Positions 18,477 through 27,823 of a DNA stretch of 64,000 nt are shown piece after piece. The notes beneath the pieces were generated by a model. That model was not told the origin of the DNA, ran no database searches, and saw only the letters and a list, made by a program, of their open reading frames with translations. A program made the translations under genes and the position numbers. Origin of the DNA: Streptomyces diastatochromogenes (GTDB lineage: Bacteria; Actinomycetota; Actinomycetes; Streptomycetales; Streptomycetaceae); contig JAPTYK010000001.1 of NCBI GenBank assembly GCA_026913215.1, positions 1,674,001-1,738,000 on the forward strand, given 5' to 3'. Numbering within the stretch: position 1 is the stretch's first letter; each line of letters opens with the position of its first letter.

Positions 18477-19980
18477 GGGGTGGGGGCTGCTCGTCGCCGG
18501 GACCACGTCCGACGCGGGCAAGAGCGTCGTCACGGCCGGCATCTGCCGCTGGCTGGTCCGGCAGGGGATCAAGGTCGCGCCGTTCAAGGGACAGAACATG
18601 TCCCTCAACTCCTTCGTCACCCGGGAGGGCGCCGAGATCGGCCGCGCGCAGGCCATGCAGGCGCAGGCGGCCCGGGTCGAGCCGACGGCCCTGATGAACC
18701 CGGTGCTGCTCAAGCCCGGCGGCGACCGCTCCAGCCAGGTCGTCCTCATGGGCAAGCCGGTCGGCGAGATGAGCGCCCGCGGCTACCACGGGGGTCGGCA
18801 GCGGACGCTGTTCGAGCCGGTGATGGCGTGCCTGGAGGAGCTCCGGGGCACGTATGACGCCGTGATCTGCGAGGGGGCGGGCAGTCCGGCCGAGATCAAC
18901 CTGCGGCGCACGGACATCGTGAACATGGGCATCGCGCGCGCCGCGAAGCTGCCCGTCGTCGTGGTCGGGGACATCGACCGGGGCGGGGTCTTCGCCCAGT
19001 TCTTCGGGACGACGGCGCTGCTCGCGCCGGAGGACCAGGCGCTCGTCGCGGGCTACCTGGTGAACAAGTTCCGCGGCGACGTGACCCTCCTCGAACCCGG
19101 CCTCGACATGCTGCGCGGGCTCACCGGACGCCGGACCTTCGGCGTCCTGCCGTACGCGCACGGGCTCGGCATCGACGAGGAGGACGGCCTGCGGGTCTCC
19201 CTGCGGGGCACCGTCCGCGAGTCGGTCGTCGCGCCGCCGGTCGGTGCGGACGTGCTGCGGGTCGCCGTCTGCGCCGTCCCCCTGATGTCCAACTTCACCG
19301 ACGTGGACGCGCTGGCCGCCGAACCGGGCGTCGTCGTCCGCTTCGTCGACCGGCCCGAGGAGCTCGTCGACGCCGACCTCGTCGTCGTGCCCGGCACCCG
19401 CGGCACCGTCAAGGCGCTGGCCTGGCTGCGGGAGCGCGGCCTCGCCGACGCCCTCGCCCGGCGCGCCGCCGAGGGCCGCCCGGTCCTCGGCATCTGCGGC
19501 GGCTTCCAGGCCCTGGGCGAGCGCATCGAGGACGAGGTCGAGTCGAAGGCCGGCGTCGTCGACGGGCTCGGCCTGCTGCCCGTACGGGTGCGGTTCGGGG
19601 TCGAGAAGACCCTCGCCCGGCCCGTCGGCGAGGCGCTCGGCGAGCGGGTCGAGGGGTACGAGATCCACCACGGCGTCGCCTCCGTGGACGGCGGCGAACC
19701 GTTCCTCGACGGCTGCCGCGTCGGCTCCGTCTGGGGCACCCACTGGCACGGCTCCCTGGAGAGCGACGGCTTCCGCCGGGCCTTCCTCCGGGAGGTCGCC
19801 GCGGCGGCGGGCCGCCGCTTCGTCCCCGCGCCCGACACCTCCTTCGGCGCCCTGCGCGAGGAGCAGCTCGACCGCCTCGGCGACCTGATCGAGGAACACG
19901 CGGACACGGACGCGCTGCTGCGGCTGATCGAGTCCGGGGCCCCGGAGGGGCTGCCGTTCGTGCCGCCGGGGGCGCCGTGA
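18473..19980 (+). CDS. cobQ: Cobyric acid synthase CobQ (one frameshift at the N-terminus)
   Basis: CobQ amidates peripheral side chains of adenosylcobyrinate a,c-diamide using glutamine and ATP. The N-terminal half is a DTBS-like ATPase ([22 protein letters not shown], with P-loop variant GTTSDAGKS), followed by [10 protein letters not shown] and [14 protein letters not shown]. The C-terminal glutaminase domain contains [11 protein letters not shown] with its nucleophile cysteine and the late YEIHHG and GTHWHG segments with the catalytic histidine. The first codons (MRGG) and the P-loop are in different frames because one base is missing in the G run at about 18477-18484. Overlap with cobD indicates coupling. 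Confidence 0.92.
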
Positions 19981-20027
19981 GCGGCCGCGCGGTCCAGGCA
20001 TCCGTACCTATCGAAGGAGTCACCCCG

Positions 20028-22060
20028 ATGAGCACCCGCTATCCGTTCACCGCCGTCGTCGGCATGGACGACCTGCGGCTCGCACTGCTGCTCAACGCGG
20101 TCAGCCCGGCCGTGGGCGGGGTGCTCGTGCGGGGCGAGAAGGGCACCGCCAAGTCCACCGCCGTCCGCGCGCTCGCCGAGCTGCTGCCGGAGGTCCCGGT
20201 GGTCGCGGGGTGCCGCTTCAGCTGCGACCCGGCCTCGCCCGACCCGGGCTGCCCCGACGGGCCGCACGGCGACGCGCCCGGGACCGCCCGCCCCGCGCGG
20301 ATGGTCGAGCTGCCCGTCGGCGCCTCCGAGGACCGGCTCGTCGGCGCGCTCGACATCGAGAAGGCGCTCGCCGAGGGCGTGAAGGCCTTCGAGCCGGGGC
20401 TGCTCGCCGCCGCGCACCGGGGGATCCTGTACGTCGACGAGGTCAACCTCCTCTCCGACCACCTGATCGACCACCTCCTCGACGCCGCCGCCATGGGCGC
20501 CTCCCACGTCGAGCGCGAGGGCGTCTCCGTCCGGCACGCCGCCCGCTTCCTGCTCGTCGGGACCATGAACCCCGAGGAGGGCGAGCTGCGGCCGCAGCTC
20601 CTCGACCGGTTCGGGCTGACCGTGGAGGTGGCCGCCTCGCGCGACCCCGAGCAGCGGGTCGAGGTCGTCCGGCGGCGGCTCGCGTTCGAGGACGACCCGG
20701 CCGCCTTCGCCGCCCACTGGGCGGCGAGGAGGCCGCCCTGCGCGAGCGGATCGTCGCCGCGCGGGCGTTGCTGCCGCGGGTGACGCTCGGCGACGGCGTG
20801 CTGCTCCAGATCGCCGCGACCTGCGCCGCGTTCGAGGTGGACGGCATGCGCGCCGACATCGTGATGGCCCGCACCGCGACCGCGCTCGCCGCCTGGGCGG
20901 GCCGGACCGAGGTGACCTCGGAGGACGTGCGGCAGGCCGCGCTCCTGGCCCTCCCCACCGGCGGCGGCGCTCGCCCTTCGACGCGCCCGGCCTCGACGAG
21001 GACAAGCTCGACGAGACGCTGGAGCGGTTCAAGGGGACGAGCCGGACGAGGACCCCGAGCCGGACGGCCCCGGCGACGGCGGTCCCGGCGGTGGTGGCGG
21101 GGCGTCCCGCCGCAGGGCGAGGGCCCGACGGCCCGGCGCCCGAGTCCGCCGAGGTCCCGGAGGACGCGCCCGCCCCGCAGGAGGCCCCGCAGGGCGCCGG
21201 TGCCGGTGCCGGTGAGCGGGCCGCCGTCCGGGCCGGTGAGCCCTTCCGTACGAAGGTGCTGAGCGTGCCCGGTCTCGGCGAGGGCGCGGCCGGGCGCCGT
21301 TCCGGGCCCGCACCGAGCACGGCCGTACCACCGGATCCACCCGGCCCCGGGGCGCGCTGACCAAGCTGCACCTGGCCGCGACCGTGCGGGCCGCCGCCCC
21401 GCACCAGCGGGCGCGCGGCCGGTCCGGGCCCGGTCTGGTGGTCCGCAGGGACGACCTGCGGCAGGCGACCCGGGAGGGCCGCGAGGGAACCTCGTGCTCT
21501 TCGCCGTGGACGCCTCCGGGTCGATGGCCGCCCGGCAGCGGATGAGCGCCGTCAAGGGCGCCGTGCTCTCCCTGCTCCTCGACGCCTACCAGCGGCGCGA
21601 CAAGGTCGGTCTCGTCACCTTCCGGGGCCGGGACGCCGAGGTCGCGCTGCCGCCGACCTCGTCCGTGGACGCGGCCGCCGCCCGCCTGGAGAAGCTGCCG
21701 ACCGGAGGCCGTACGCCGCTCTCCGCCGGGCTGCTCAAGGCCCATGACGTGCTGCGGGTCGAACGGCTGCGGGACCCCTCGCGCCGCCCGCTGCTCGTCG
21801 TCGTGACCGACGGGCGGGCGACCGGCGGCGGCGCCGACCCGGTGGCGCTCGCGGCCCGCGCGGCGCGGCTGCACGCCGCCGAGGGCACGGCCTCGGTGGT
21901 CGTGGACTGCGAGACCGGGCCGGTGCGGCTCGGGCTCGCGGGGGCCCTGGCGCGCGAACTCGGCGGCACCGCCGTCACCTTGGACGAGCTGCGCGCCGAC
22001 TCGATCGCCGGCCTCGTCAGAGACGTACAAGCAGACAACGCCACCAGGAGGGCCGCTTAA
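20028..22060 (+). CDS. Cobalto/magnesium-chelatase ATPase subunit, fused AAA+ and VWA domains (several frameshifts)
   Basis: The N-terminal AAA+ domain has Walker [34 protein letters not shown] (Walker B and chelatase-specific helix) and [21 protein letters not shown] Gly/Pro/acidic linker (about 21040-21250) leads to a von Willebrand A domain with the MIDAS motif DASGSM and TDGRATGGG. This ChlI-ChlD-type fusion powers metal insertion by a large CobN or ChlH-type subunit. Frame changes occur near 20730, 20975, 21040, 21100, 21305 and 21490. ATG 20028 has AAGGAG 10 bp upstream. In this cluster it most likely serves cobalt insertion, but its CobN partner is not next to it. Confidence 0.88.
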
Positions 22061-22668
22061 TGCCTCAGGGACAGCCGACCGTCGTCCCCGACGACGGTCT
22101 CACCACCCGTCAGCGCCGCAACCGGGCGCTGGTCATGGTGCACACCGGCGTCGGCAAGGGGAAGTCGACCGCGGCCTTCGGCATGGCGCTGCGCGCCTGG
22201 AACCAGGGCTGGCCGATCGGGGTGTTCCAGTTCGTCAAGTCCGCCAAGTGGAAGGTCGGCGAGGAGAACGCCCTCAAGGCGCTCGGCGAGACCGGCAAGG
22301 GCGGCACGGTCACCTGGAACAAGATGGGCGAGGGCTGGTCCTGGATCCAGCGCGAGGTCGCCGAGGGCGAGCTCTCGCACGAGGAGAAGGCCCGGCAGGG
22401 CTGGGAGCAGGTCAAGCGGGACCTCGCCGCGGAGACGTACAGGTTCTACGTCCTCGACGAGTTCGCCTACCTCCTGCACTGGGGCTGGATCGACGTCGAG
22501 GAGGTCGTCGAGGTGCTGCGCGACCGTCCGGGGCAGCAGCACGTCGTCATCACCGGCCGCAACGCCCCGCAGGAGCTCGTCGACTTCGCCGATCTCGTCA
22601 CCGACATGTCCAAGGTCAAGCACCCGATGGACGCCGGTCAGAAGGGCCAGCGGGGCATCGAGTGGTAG
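22060..22668 (+). CDS. cobO: Corrinoid adenosyltransferase CobO
   Basis: CobO (BtuR/CobA type) transfers the adenosyl group of ATP to the cobalt of reduced corrinoid. The 202-residue protein has the inverted P-loop TGVGKGKST (29-37), then FQFVKSAKWKVGEENALKAL, the conserved FYVLDEFAYLLHWGWID and HVVITGRNAPQELVDFADLVTDM. Length and motifs are canonical and the frame is intact. ATG 22060 overlaps the upstream TAA by one base, and its own end overlaps the cobB start. Confidence 0.96.
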   Translation: MPQGQPTVVPDDGLTTRQRRNRALVMVHTGVGKGKSTAAFGMALRAWNQGWPIGVFQFVKSAKWKVGEENALKALGETGKGGTVTWNKMGEGWSWIQREVAEGELSHEEKARQGWEQVKRDLAAETYRFYVLDEFAYLLHWGWIDVEEVVEVLRDRPGQQHVVITGRNAPQELVDFADLVTDMSKVKHPMDAGQKGQRGIEW

Positions 22669-24050
22669 CACGTCTCGTCATCGCCGCGCCGTCGTCCGGC
22701 GCGGGCAAGACCACGGTCGCGACCGGCCTGATGGCCGCGTTCGCCGGCCGTGGCCTGGCGGTCTCCCCGCACAAGGTCGGCCCCGACTACATCGACCCCG
22801 GCTACCACGCGCTCGCGACCGGCCGTCCGGGCCGCAACCTCGACGCGTACATGTGCGGTACGGGGCTGGTCGCGCCGCTCTTCCTGCACGGCGCGCGCGG
22901 CTGCGACCTGGCCGTGGTCGAGGGCGTCATGGGCCTGTACGACGGGGCCGCCGACCAGGGCGAGCTGGCGTCCACCGCGCAGGTCGCGAAGCTGCTCAAG
23001 GCGCCGGTCGTCCTCGTCGTGGACGCGTCCTCGCAGTCGCGGTCGGTGGCGGCGCTCGTGCACGGGTTCGCGTCCTGGGACCCGGAGGTGCGGATCGGGG
23101 CGTGATCCTCAACAAGGTCGCGTCGGACCGCCACGAGCACCTGCTGCGGGAGGCGCTCGGGGAGTCGGGAGTGCCGGTGCTCGGCGTCCTGCGGCGGGCG
23201 CCCGCCGTCGCGACGCCGTCCCGGCACCTCGGCCTGGTGCCGGTGGCCGAGCGGCAGGCCGCCGCCGTGGAGGCGGTGGCGGCGCAGGCAGAGCAGGTGC
23301 GCCAGGGCTGCGACCTGGAGGCCCTGTTGGCGCTGGCCCGCAGCGCGCCTGAGCTGCACGCCGAGCCGTGGGCGGCCGGGGTCGGGGAGCGGCCGCACAT
23401 CGCCACCACCGGTGTGCCCACCCGTTCCGCCCTCGCGGAACGTATGCCCGCACCGAGGCCGGTCGTCGCCGTCGCCGGCGGGCGGCGTTCACCTTCTCGT
23501 ACGCCGAGCACACCGAGCTGCTCCAGGCCGCCGGCGCGGAGGTCGTCACCTTCGACCCGCTCCGGGACGAGCGCCTCCCCGAGGGGACGAGCGGGCTGGT
23601 CATCGGCGGTGGCTTCCCCGAGATGTACGGCGAGCAGCTGTCCGCCAACGAGCCGCTCCGCAAGGCGGTCGCCGAGCTCGCCGCGTCCGGCGCGCCGGTC
23701 GCCGCCGAGTGCGCCGGGCTGCTCTACCTCGCGCGGTCGCTGGACGGGCACCCGATGTGCGGCGTGCTCGACGCCGACGCGCGGATGTCGGAGCGGCTGA
23801 CGCTGGGCTACCGGGACGCGGTGGCCGTGAGCGACAGCGTCCTGGCGCCGGCAGGGGCGCGGCTGCGGGGCACGAGTTCCACCGGACCGTGATCGAGCCG
23901 GGTGCCGGGCCGCTGGCGGCCTGGGGGCTGCGGCAGCCGGAGCGGCGCGTGGAGGGCTTCGTGCGGGGCGGGGTGCACGCCAGTTATGTGCACACCCACT
24001 GGGCGGGGTCCCCGGAGGTCGCCGCGCGGTTCGTGGAGCACTGCGCGTGA
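22662..24050 (+). CDS. cobB: Cobyrinate a,c-diamide synthase CobB (three frameshifts)
   Basis: CobB amidates the a and c side chains of the corrin ring with glutamine and ATP. The N-terminal P-loop reads APSSGAGKTT, followed by KVGPDYIDPGYHALATGRPGRNLD and VVEGVMGLYDG. The glutaminase half shows VIGGGFPEMYGEQLSANEPLR and AAECAGLLYLARSL with the nucleophile cysteine, then HASYVHTHWAGSP with the catalytic histidine. Missing bases at about 23100, 23482 and 23872 split it; corrected length is about 463 residues. GTG 22662 overlaps the end of cobO by 7 bp. Confidence 0.93.
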
Positions 24051-24052
24051 GT

Positions 24053-24781
24053 TCAGCCGCCGGAGACGCCCACCACGAGCCAGATGAAGGCCACGCCCGC
24101 CACCGTGCACAGCAGGGTGGAGCGGGCCGGGTGTTCGTGGTGGGCCTCCGGCAGGATCTCGGCGGCGGCGAGGTAGAGCAGGGCGCCGCCGAAGAAGCCG
24201 AGATAGCCGCCGAGCAGTTCCTCCGGAAGGGTGAACAGGGTGGCGAGTCCGGCGCCGGCGAGCGGGGCGACGGCGTCCGCGACGAGCATCGCGACGGCCT
24301 TGCGGCGGGCGTTCCCGTAGAGGCTCGTGATCGTGTACGTGTTGAAGCCGTCGGCGAAGTCGTGGGTGATGACGGCGAGGGCGACGGTGGTGCCCATGCC
24401 GTCGCTGACCTGGAAGGCGGCGCCGAGCGCGACGCCGTCCATGAGGCTGTGGAGGACCATCGCGGCGGCCGCCGTCAGACCGACCTGGGGAATCCTTTCG
24501 TCGGCTCCGACTCCGTGCGCCGCCCTGCGGACGGCGAGGAGCCGTTCGACGACGTGGGCGAAGAGGAAGCCGCCGACGAAGAGCAGCAGGGCCTCGGGGA
24601 CGCCGAAGACCTTCCGCCCGGCGGCGTCCAGGGCCTCCGGGAGGAGGTCGAGTCCGACGACGCCGAGCATCAGTCCGCCGGCGAGGCCGAGGACGAGGTG
24701 GCGGCGGTCGGTGACGCGCCCGGCGACCCAGCCGCCGAAGAGCGTCATGAGGAACGCGCCGAACGCGACGACTACAGCCAT
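24053..24781 (-). CDS. ZIP family metal transporter
   Basis: ZIP proteins import divalent metals. This intact 242-residue protein has about eight hydrophobic helices. Metal-site motifs are VLHSLMDGVALGAAF and ITHDFADGFNTYT in central helices, matching the two conserved ZIP transport helices, and a histidine-rich EAHHEHPARS near the C-terminus. It is convergent with cobB (2-bp gap) and divergent from the CobE-like gene. The location inside the cobalamin genes suggests it may carry cobalt or zinc linked to corrin synthesis; this is inference from context. Confidence 0.88.
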   Translation of the reverse strand: MAVVVAFGAFLMTLFGGWVAGRVTDRRHLVLGLAGGLMLGVVGLDLLPEALDAAGRKVFGVPEALLLFVGGFLFAHVVERLLAVRRAAHGVGADERIPQVGLTAAAAMVLHSLMDGVALGAAFQVSDGMGTTVALAVITHDFADGFNTYTITSLYGNARRKAVAMLVADAVAPLAGAGLATLFTLPEELLGGYLGFFGGALLYLAAAEILPEAHHEHPARSTLLCTVAGVAFIWLVVGVSGG

Positions 24782-24790
24782 GGCCCCTTG

Positions 24791-25190
24791 CTATCCGATG
24801 GTCCCCGGGCCGCGCACCTCGGCGTCGGGGCCCGGTCGGGCGCGCCGGCGGAGGAGGTCCTCGCGCTCGTCGACGCGGTCCTGCGGGAGGCGGGCCTGAC
24901 GCGGGCGGAGGTCGGGTCGCTCGCCACGCTCGACGCGCGGGCGGCCGAGCCGGGGATCGTGGCGGCCGCCGGGGCGCTCGGGTGCCGCTGCGCGGGTTCG
25001 CGCCCGGGAGCTGGCGGCCGTGCCCGTACCGCATCCCTCGGCGCTGCCGCTGGCCGCGACGGGCACGGCGTCCGTGGCGGAGGCGGCGGCGCTGCTCGCG
25101 GCGGGGCAGGGGCCGGGCGGAGGGGCCGGGGCCGTGCTGCTCGTACCGAAGCGGAAAACCCGGTCCGTAACGTGCGCTCTCGCCGCTTCC
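24791..25190 (+). CDS. CobE/CbiG C-terminal-like cobalamin biosynthesis protein (frameshifted, ends unresolved)
   Basis: The sequence AAHLGVGARSGAPAEEVLALVDAVLREAG, then SLATLDARAAEPGIVAAAGALGC and, in another frame after about 24985, PLRGFA, AVPVPHPSALPLAATGTASVAEAAALLAAG and LLVPKRKT match the CobE/CbiG_C domain (GxGxRxG start, DxKxxEPG, TGxxSVAEAAAL, vPKrk end). CbiG_C/CobE acts in the corrin-ring contraction stage. The start is unclear: the best frame has only TTG 24791, while ATG 24780 is in another frame. The final frame runs on to 25457, across the cobC start, so the true stop is probably hidden by a base error near 25160-25310. Confidence 0.65.
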
Positions 25191-25309
25191 GTCCCGTTTC
25201 GCCCGAACGAAGTCGCCCCAGGCGCACGGTTGTTGCACCCGACCCACGGGTACATCGCTGGCGAGCCTGGCTCACCCCCACCATCCCCACCCCCCACACG
25301 ACGGCGGCC

Positions 25310-26366
25310 ATGGACACGCACACGCACACCGACGCCCACGACCTGCGCCACCACGGTGACGCCGAGGTCAGGGACGAGAAACTCATCGATCTGGCGGTCA
25401 ACGTCCGGACGGACACCCCGCCGGACTGGCTGCGGAGACGGATCGCCGACTCGCTGACCGGTCTCGCGGCCTATCCGGACGGCCGGGCCGCGCGGGCGGC
25501 GGTCGCCGAGCGGCACGACCTGCCGTCGAACCGGGTGCTGCTCACGGCGGGCGCGGCGGAGGCGTTCGTGCTGCTCGCGCGGGCGCTGCCGGTGCGGCGG
25601 CCGGTGGTGGTGCACCCCAGTTCACCGAGCCGGAGGCGGCGCTGCGGGACGCCGGGCACGAGGTGGGCCGGGTGCTGCTGCGCGAGGAGGACGGTTTCCG
25701 GCTCGATCCGGCGGCCGTTCCCAAGGACGCGGACCTGGTGGTGATCGGCAATCCCACGAACCCGACCTCCGTGCTGCACCCGGCCGCCTCGATCGCCGCG
25801 CTGGCCCGCCCGGGGCGGGTCCTGGTGGTGGACGAGGCGTTCATGGACGCGGTGCCGGGCGAGCGGGAGTCGCTGGCCGGGCGGACCGACGTGCCGGGGC
25901 TCGTGGTGCTGCGGAGCCTCACCAAGACCTGGGGGCTCGCCGGGCTGCGGATCGGGTACGTGCTGGCCGGGCCGGAGACGATCGCGGCCCTGGAGCGGGC
26001 GCAGCCGCTGTGGCCGGTGTCGACGCCGGCCCTGGTGGCGGCGGAGGCGTGCATGTCACGGGCGGCGCTCGCGGAGGCGGAGCACGCGGCGCACCGGATC
26101 GGGGTGGAGCGGGCCCATCTCCTCGCCGGGCTGGCGGAGTTCGACGAGGTGCGGACGGTGGCGGGGCCGAGGGCCCCTTCGTGCTGCTGCGGATCGACGG
26201 GGCGGACGCGGTGCGGGAGCGGCTGCGGTCGCTGGGGTTCGCGGCCCGCCGGGGCGACACGTTCCCGGGGCTCGACCGGAACTGGCTGCGGCTCGCGGTG
26301 CGGGACCGGGCGACGACGAACCGCTTCCTGCAGGCGCTCGACCAGGCGCTGCTGATCGGCGGCTGA
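25310..26366 (+). CDS. cobC: CobC-like PLP-dependent aminotransferase (Rv2231c type, two frameshifts)
   Basis: This fold-type I PLP enzyme resembles threonine-phosphate decarboxylase CobD/CobC proteins that make the aminopropanol arm, and the Rv2231c family. Features are LAVNVRTDTPPDWLRRRIADSL, LTAGAAEAFVLLARAL, VVIGNPTNPTSVL, VLVVDEAFMDAVPGE and the lysine loop SLTKTWGLAGLRIGY, with the Schiff-base lysine at about 25923. Frames change near 25620 and 26166 by one missing base each. The N-terminus is rich in His and Thr. ATG 25310 follows the CobE-like gene. A bidirectional terminator follows the stop. Confidence 0.87.
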
Positions 26367-26392
26367 GCCGCGCGCCCGGGGCGCACGCGGAA

Positions 26393-26435
26393 GGGTCCGG
26401 GAGGGCGGTGTCGTCACCGCCGCCCTCCCGGACCC
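26393..26435. terminator. Bidirectional terminator between cobC and the LAETG protein gene
   Basis: A perfect 16-bp stem (gggtccgggagggcgg at 26393-26408, complement at 26420-26435) with an 11-nt loop lies between the convergent stops. Confidence 0.88.
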
Positions 26436-26474
26436 CGTTCCCTTCTGGCGCCCCCGGCGCTTCCCCTCGGGCCG

Positions 26475-27471
26475 TCAGCCGCGGTTGCGGGCGCGCGAGC
26501 GGGTCACGGCGAGGCGCCGCCGCCCGCGACGAGGAGGGCCAGCGCTCCGCCCGCGATGTACGGGGTGCTGGAGCTGGAGCCGGTCTCGGCGAGGTTCTCG
26601 GTGGGCGTGGTGCCGCCGTTGTTCGTCTTGATGCCGCCGGCGTCGCTCGGCTTGACCGAGGGCTGGTGCGTGGGCCGCTCGCTGGGCTGGTGCGTGGGCC
26701 GCTCGGTCGGCTGCCCGGTGGGCTTCTCCGTGGGCTTCTCGGTCGGGGCCGTGCCCTTGGGCGTCTCGCAGGTGGCCTCGGCGAGGGTCACCGTGCCGTC
26801 GACCTGGGCCACGCCCAGGTCCAGCGGGTTGACCTTCACCTTCAGTTCGAGGGCCGTGGCGGCGGCGGTGCGGGAGGTCGTGGAGGTACGGGAGAGGTCC
26901 AGGGTGACCTGGCCGACGCCCGGCACGGCGACCTGGGTCCGGCCGCCGGCGGACAGGGTGGTCTTCTTGCCGAACACGGTGACGTGGCCGAGGACGTTGG
27001 ACCGGGCGACCGGCTTCTTCCCCGCCTCGCACAGCGCCGTGGAGGTGACCTTCTCGACCTCGATGAGGGAGAGCAGCGGGATGCCGGGCACGTGGACCCG
27101 GGCCTTGACGAGGTTGACGTGCCCCTCGGCCTTCTTCTCGTCCACGGTCGCGTCGGCGGTGGCGACGTCGGCCTTGAGGAGGTCGATCGGCTCCCCGCCC
27201 TCGGCCCCCTGCACCTTCACGGAGAGCGCGGTCTCGCTCTCGCTCTCGGGCGCCTTGACCTCGTTCAGGGAGGCCCGCACCGGCACGTTCACGGTCTTGC
27301 CGAGGAGGGAGACGTCGAGCCCGGCCCGCAGCACGACGGCGGTGGCGCGCCTTCGCCGCCCGTGGCGTGCGCCGCCGGGGCCGCGAGGAGCACGGGGCCG
27401 ACGGCCAGGGCGGCGACGGTCGCGGCGGCGGCGGAGCGGCGTACGGGCATGCGGAAGGTGTTGCTGTTCAA
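26475..27471 (-). CDS. SCO1860-type LAETG sortase-anchored surface protein (two frameshifts)
   Basis: A signal peptide (NTFRMPVRRSAAAATVAALA to AAPAAHA) is followed by about 230 residues rich in Val, Thr and Lys with repeated LxVxxxGxxxVxL strand patterns and two cysteines. A wall-spanning Pro/Thr/Ser stalk (repeats of KPTEKPT and ERPTHQPS) leads to the sorting signal LAETG, a hydrophobic helix (TPYIAGGALALLVAGGG) and a basic tail. Class E sortases recognise LAxTG. Missing bases lie near 27350 (after the signal peptide) and 26518. TTG 27471 is favoured because homologues, as I recall them, begin MNSNTF; ATG 27450 is the alternative. It is next to cobC, as in S. coelicolor. Function unknown. 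Confidence 0.82.
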
Positions 27472-27823
27472 GATGGTGGAACCCCACAGGAGACATGGCG
27501 TCGCCGGCCGCTCACCACGGGGACGGTGGGTCGGCACGGCCTCGGCGACTGGAGACACCGGAATCTTTACGCACGGAGAGTGAACCGGTGGTCGCCTGAC
27601 GTGAGTTCACTCCAAAGGGGGGTTTCCGTGTTCATTTTCGATTTTTCTCCATACAACCATTCCCGGTTGTCCCACGTGTTTCGTACGGGGCGGTGCGCAT
27701 GGGAGGGGTGAGAACGAGCCGAGCCGGTCCCGGGTCACGGATCGTCAACCCCGTGACGAGGGCGGGCCCCGGACTCCTGTAGGCTAATTTAGGCCAGCCT
27801 AACCTAACCCCGAAAGGGTCTCC
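27472..27823. promoter_or_regulatory. Divergent intergenic region with an iron box at 27789-27807
   Basis: These 352 bp separate the LAETG gene from the acylase gene. TTAGGCCAGCCTAACCTAA at 27789-27807 matches 16 of 19 positions of the actinobacterial iron box TTAGGTTAGGCTAACCTAA bound by DmdR1/IdeR with Fe2+. It ends 16 bp before the acylase GTG, so bound repressor would block its promoter or start. A separate inverted repeat (acaacc-attccc-ggttgt, 27653-27670) lies in a locally AT-richer stretch at 27625-27670 and may be an operator or promoter element. No gene is seen. Confidence 0.88.

Noticed and set aside
18473..18490. Programmed frameshift in cobQ
   Set aside because: No slippery heptamer with a downstream structure stands out, and the same type of break occurs all over the window, so an assembly error is simpler.
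26510..26720. Proline/threonine repeats as a separate mobile or repeat element
   Set aside because: They encode the wall-spanning stalk of the LAETG protein and stay in frame.
27653..27670. Second iron box
   Set aside because: The inverted repeat acaacc-ggttgt lacks the TTAGG-CCTAA core; only the site at 27789 fits.
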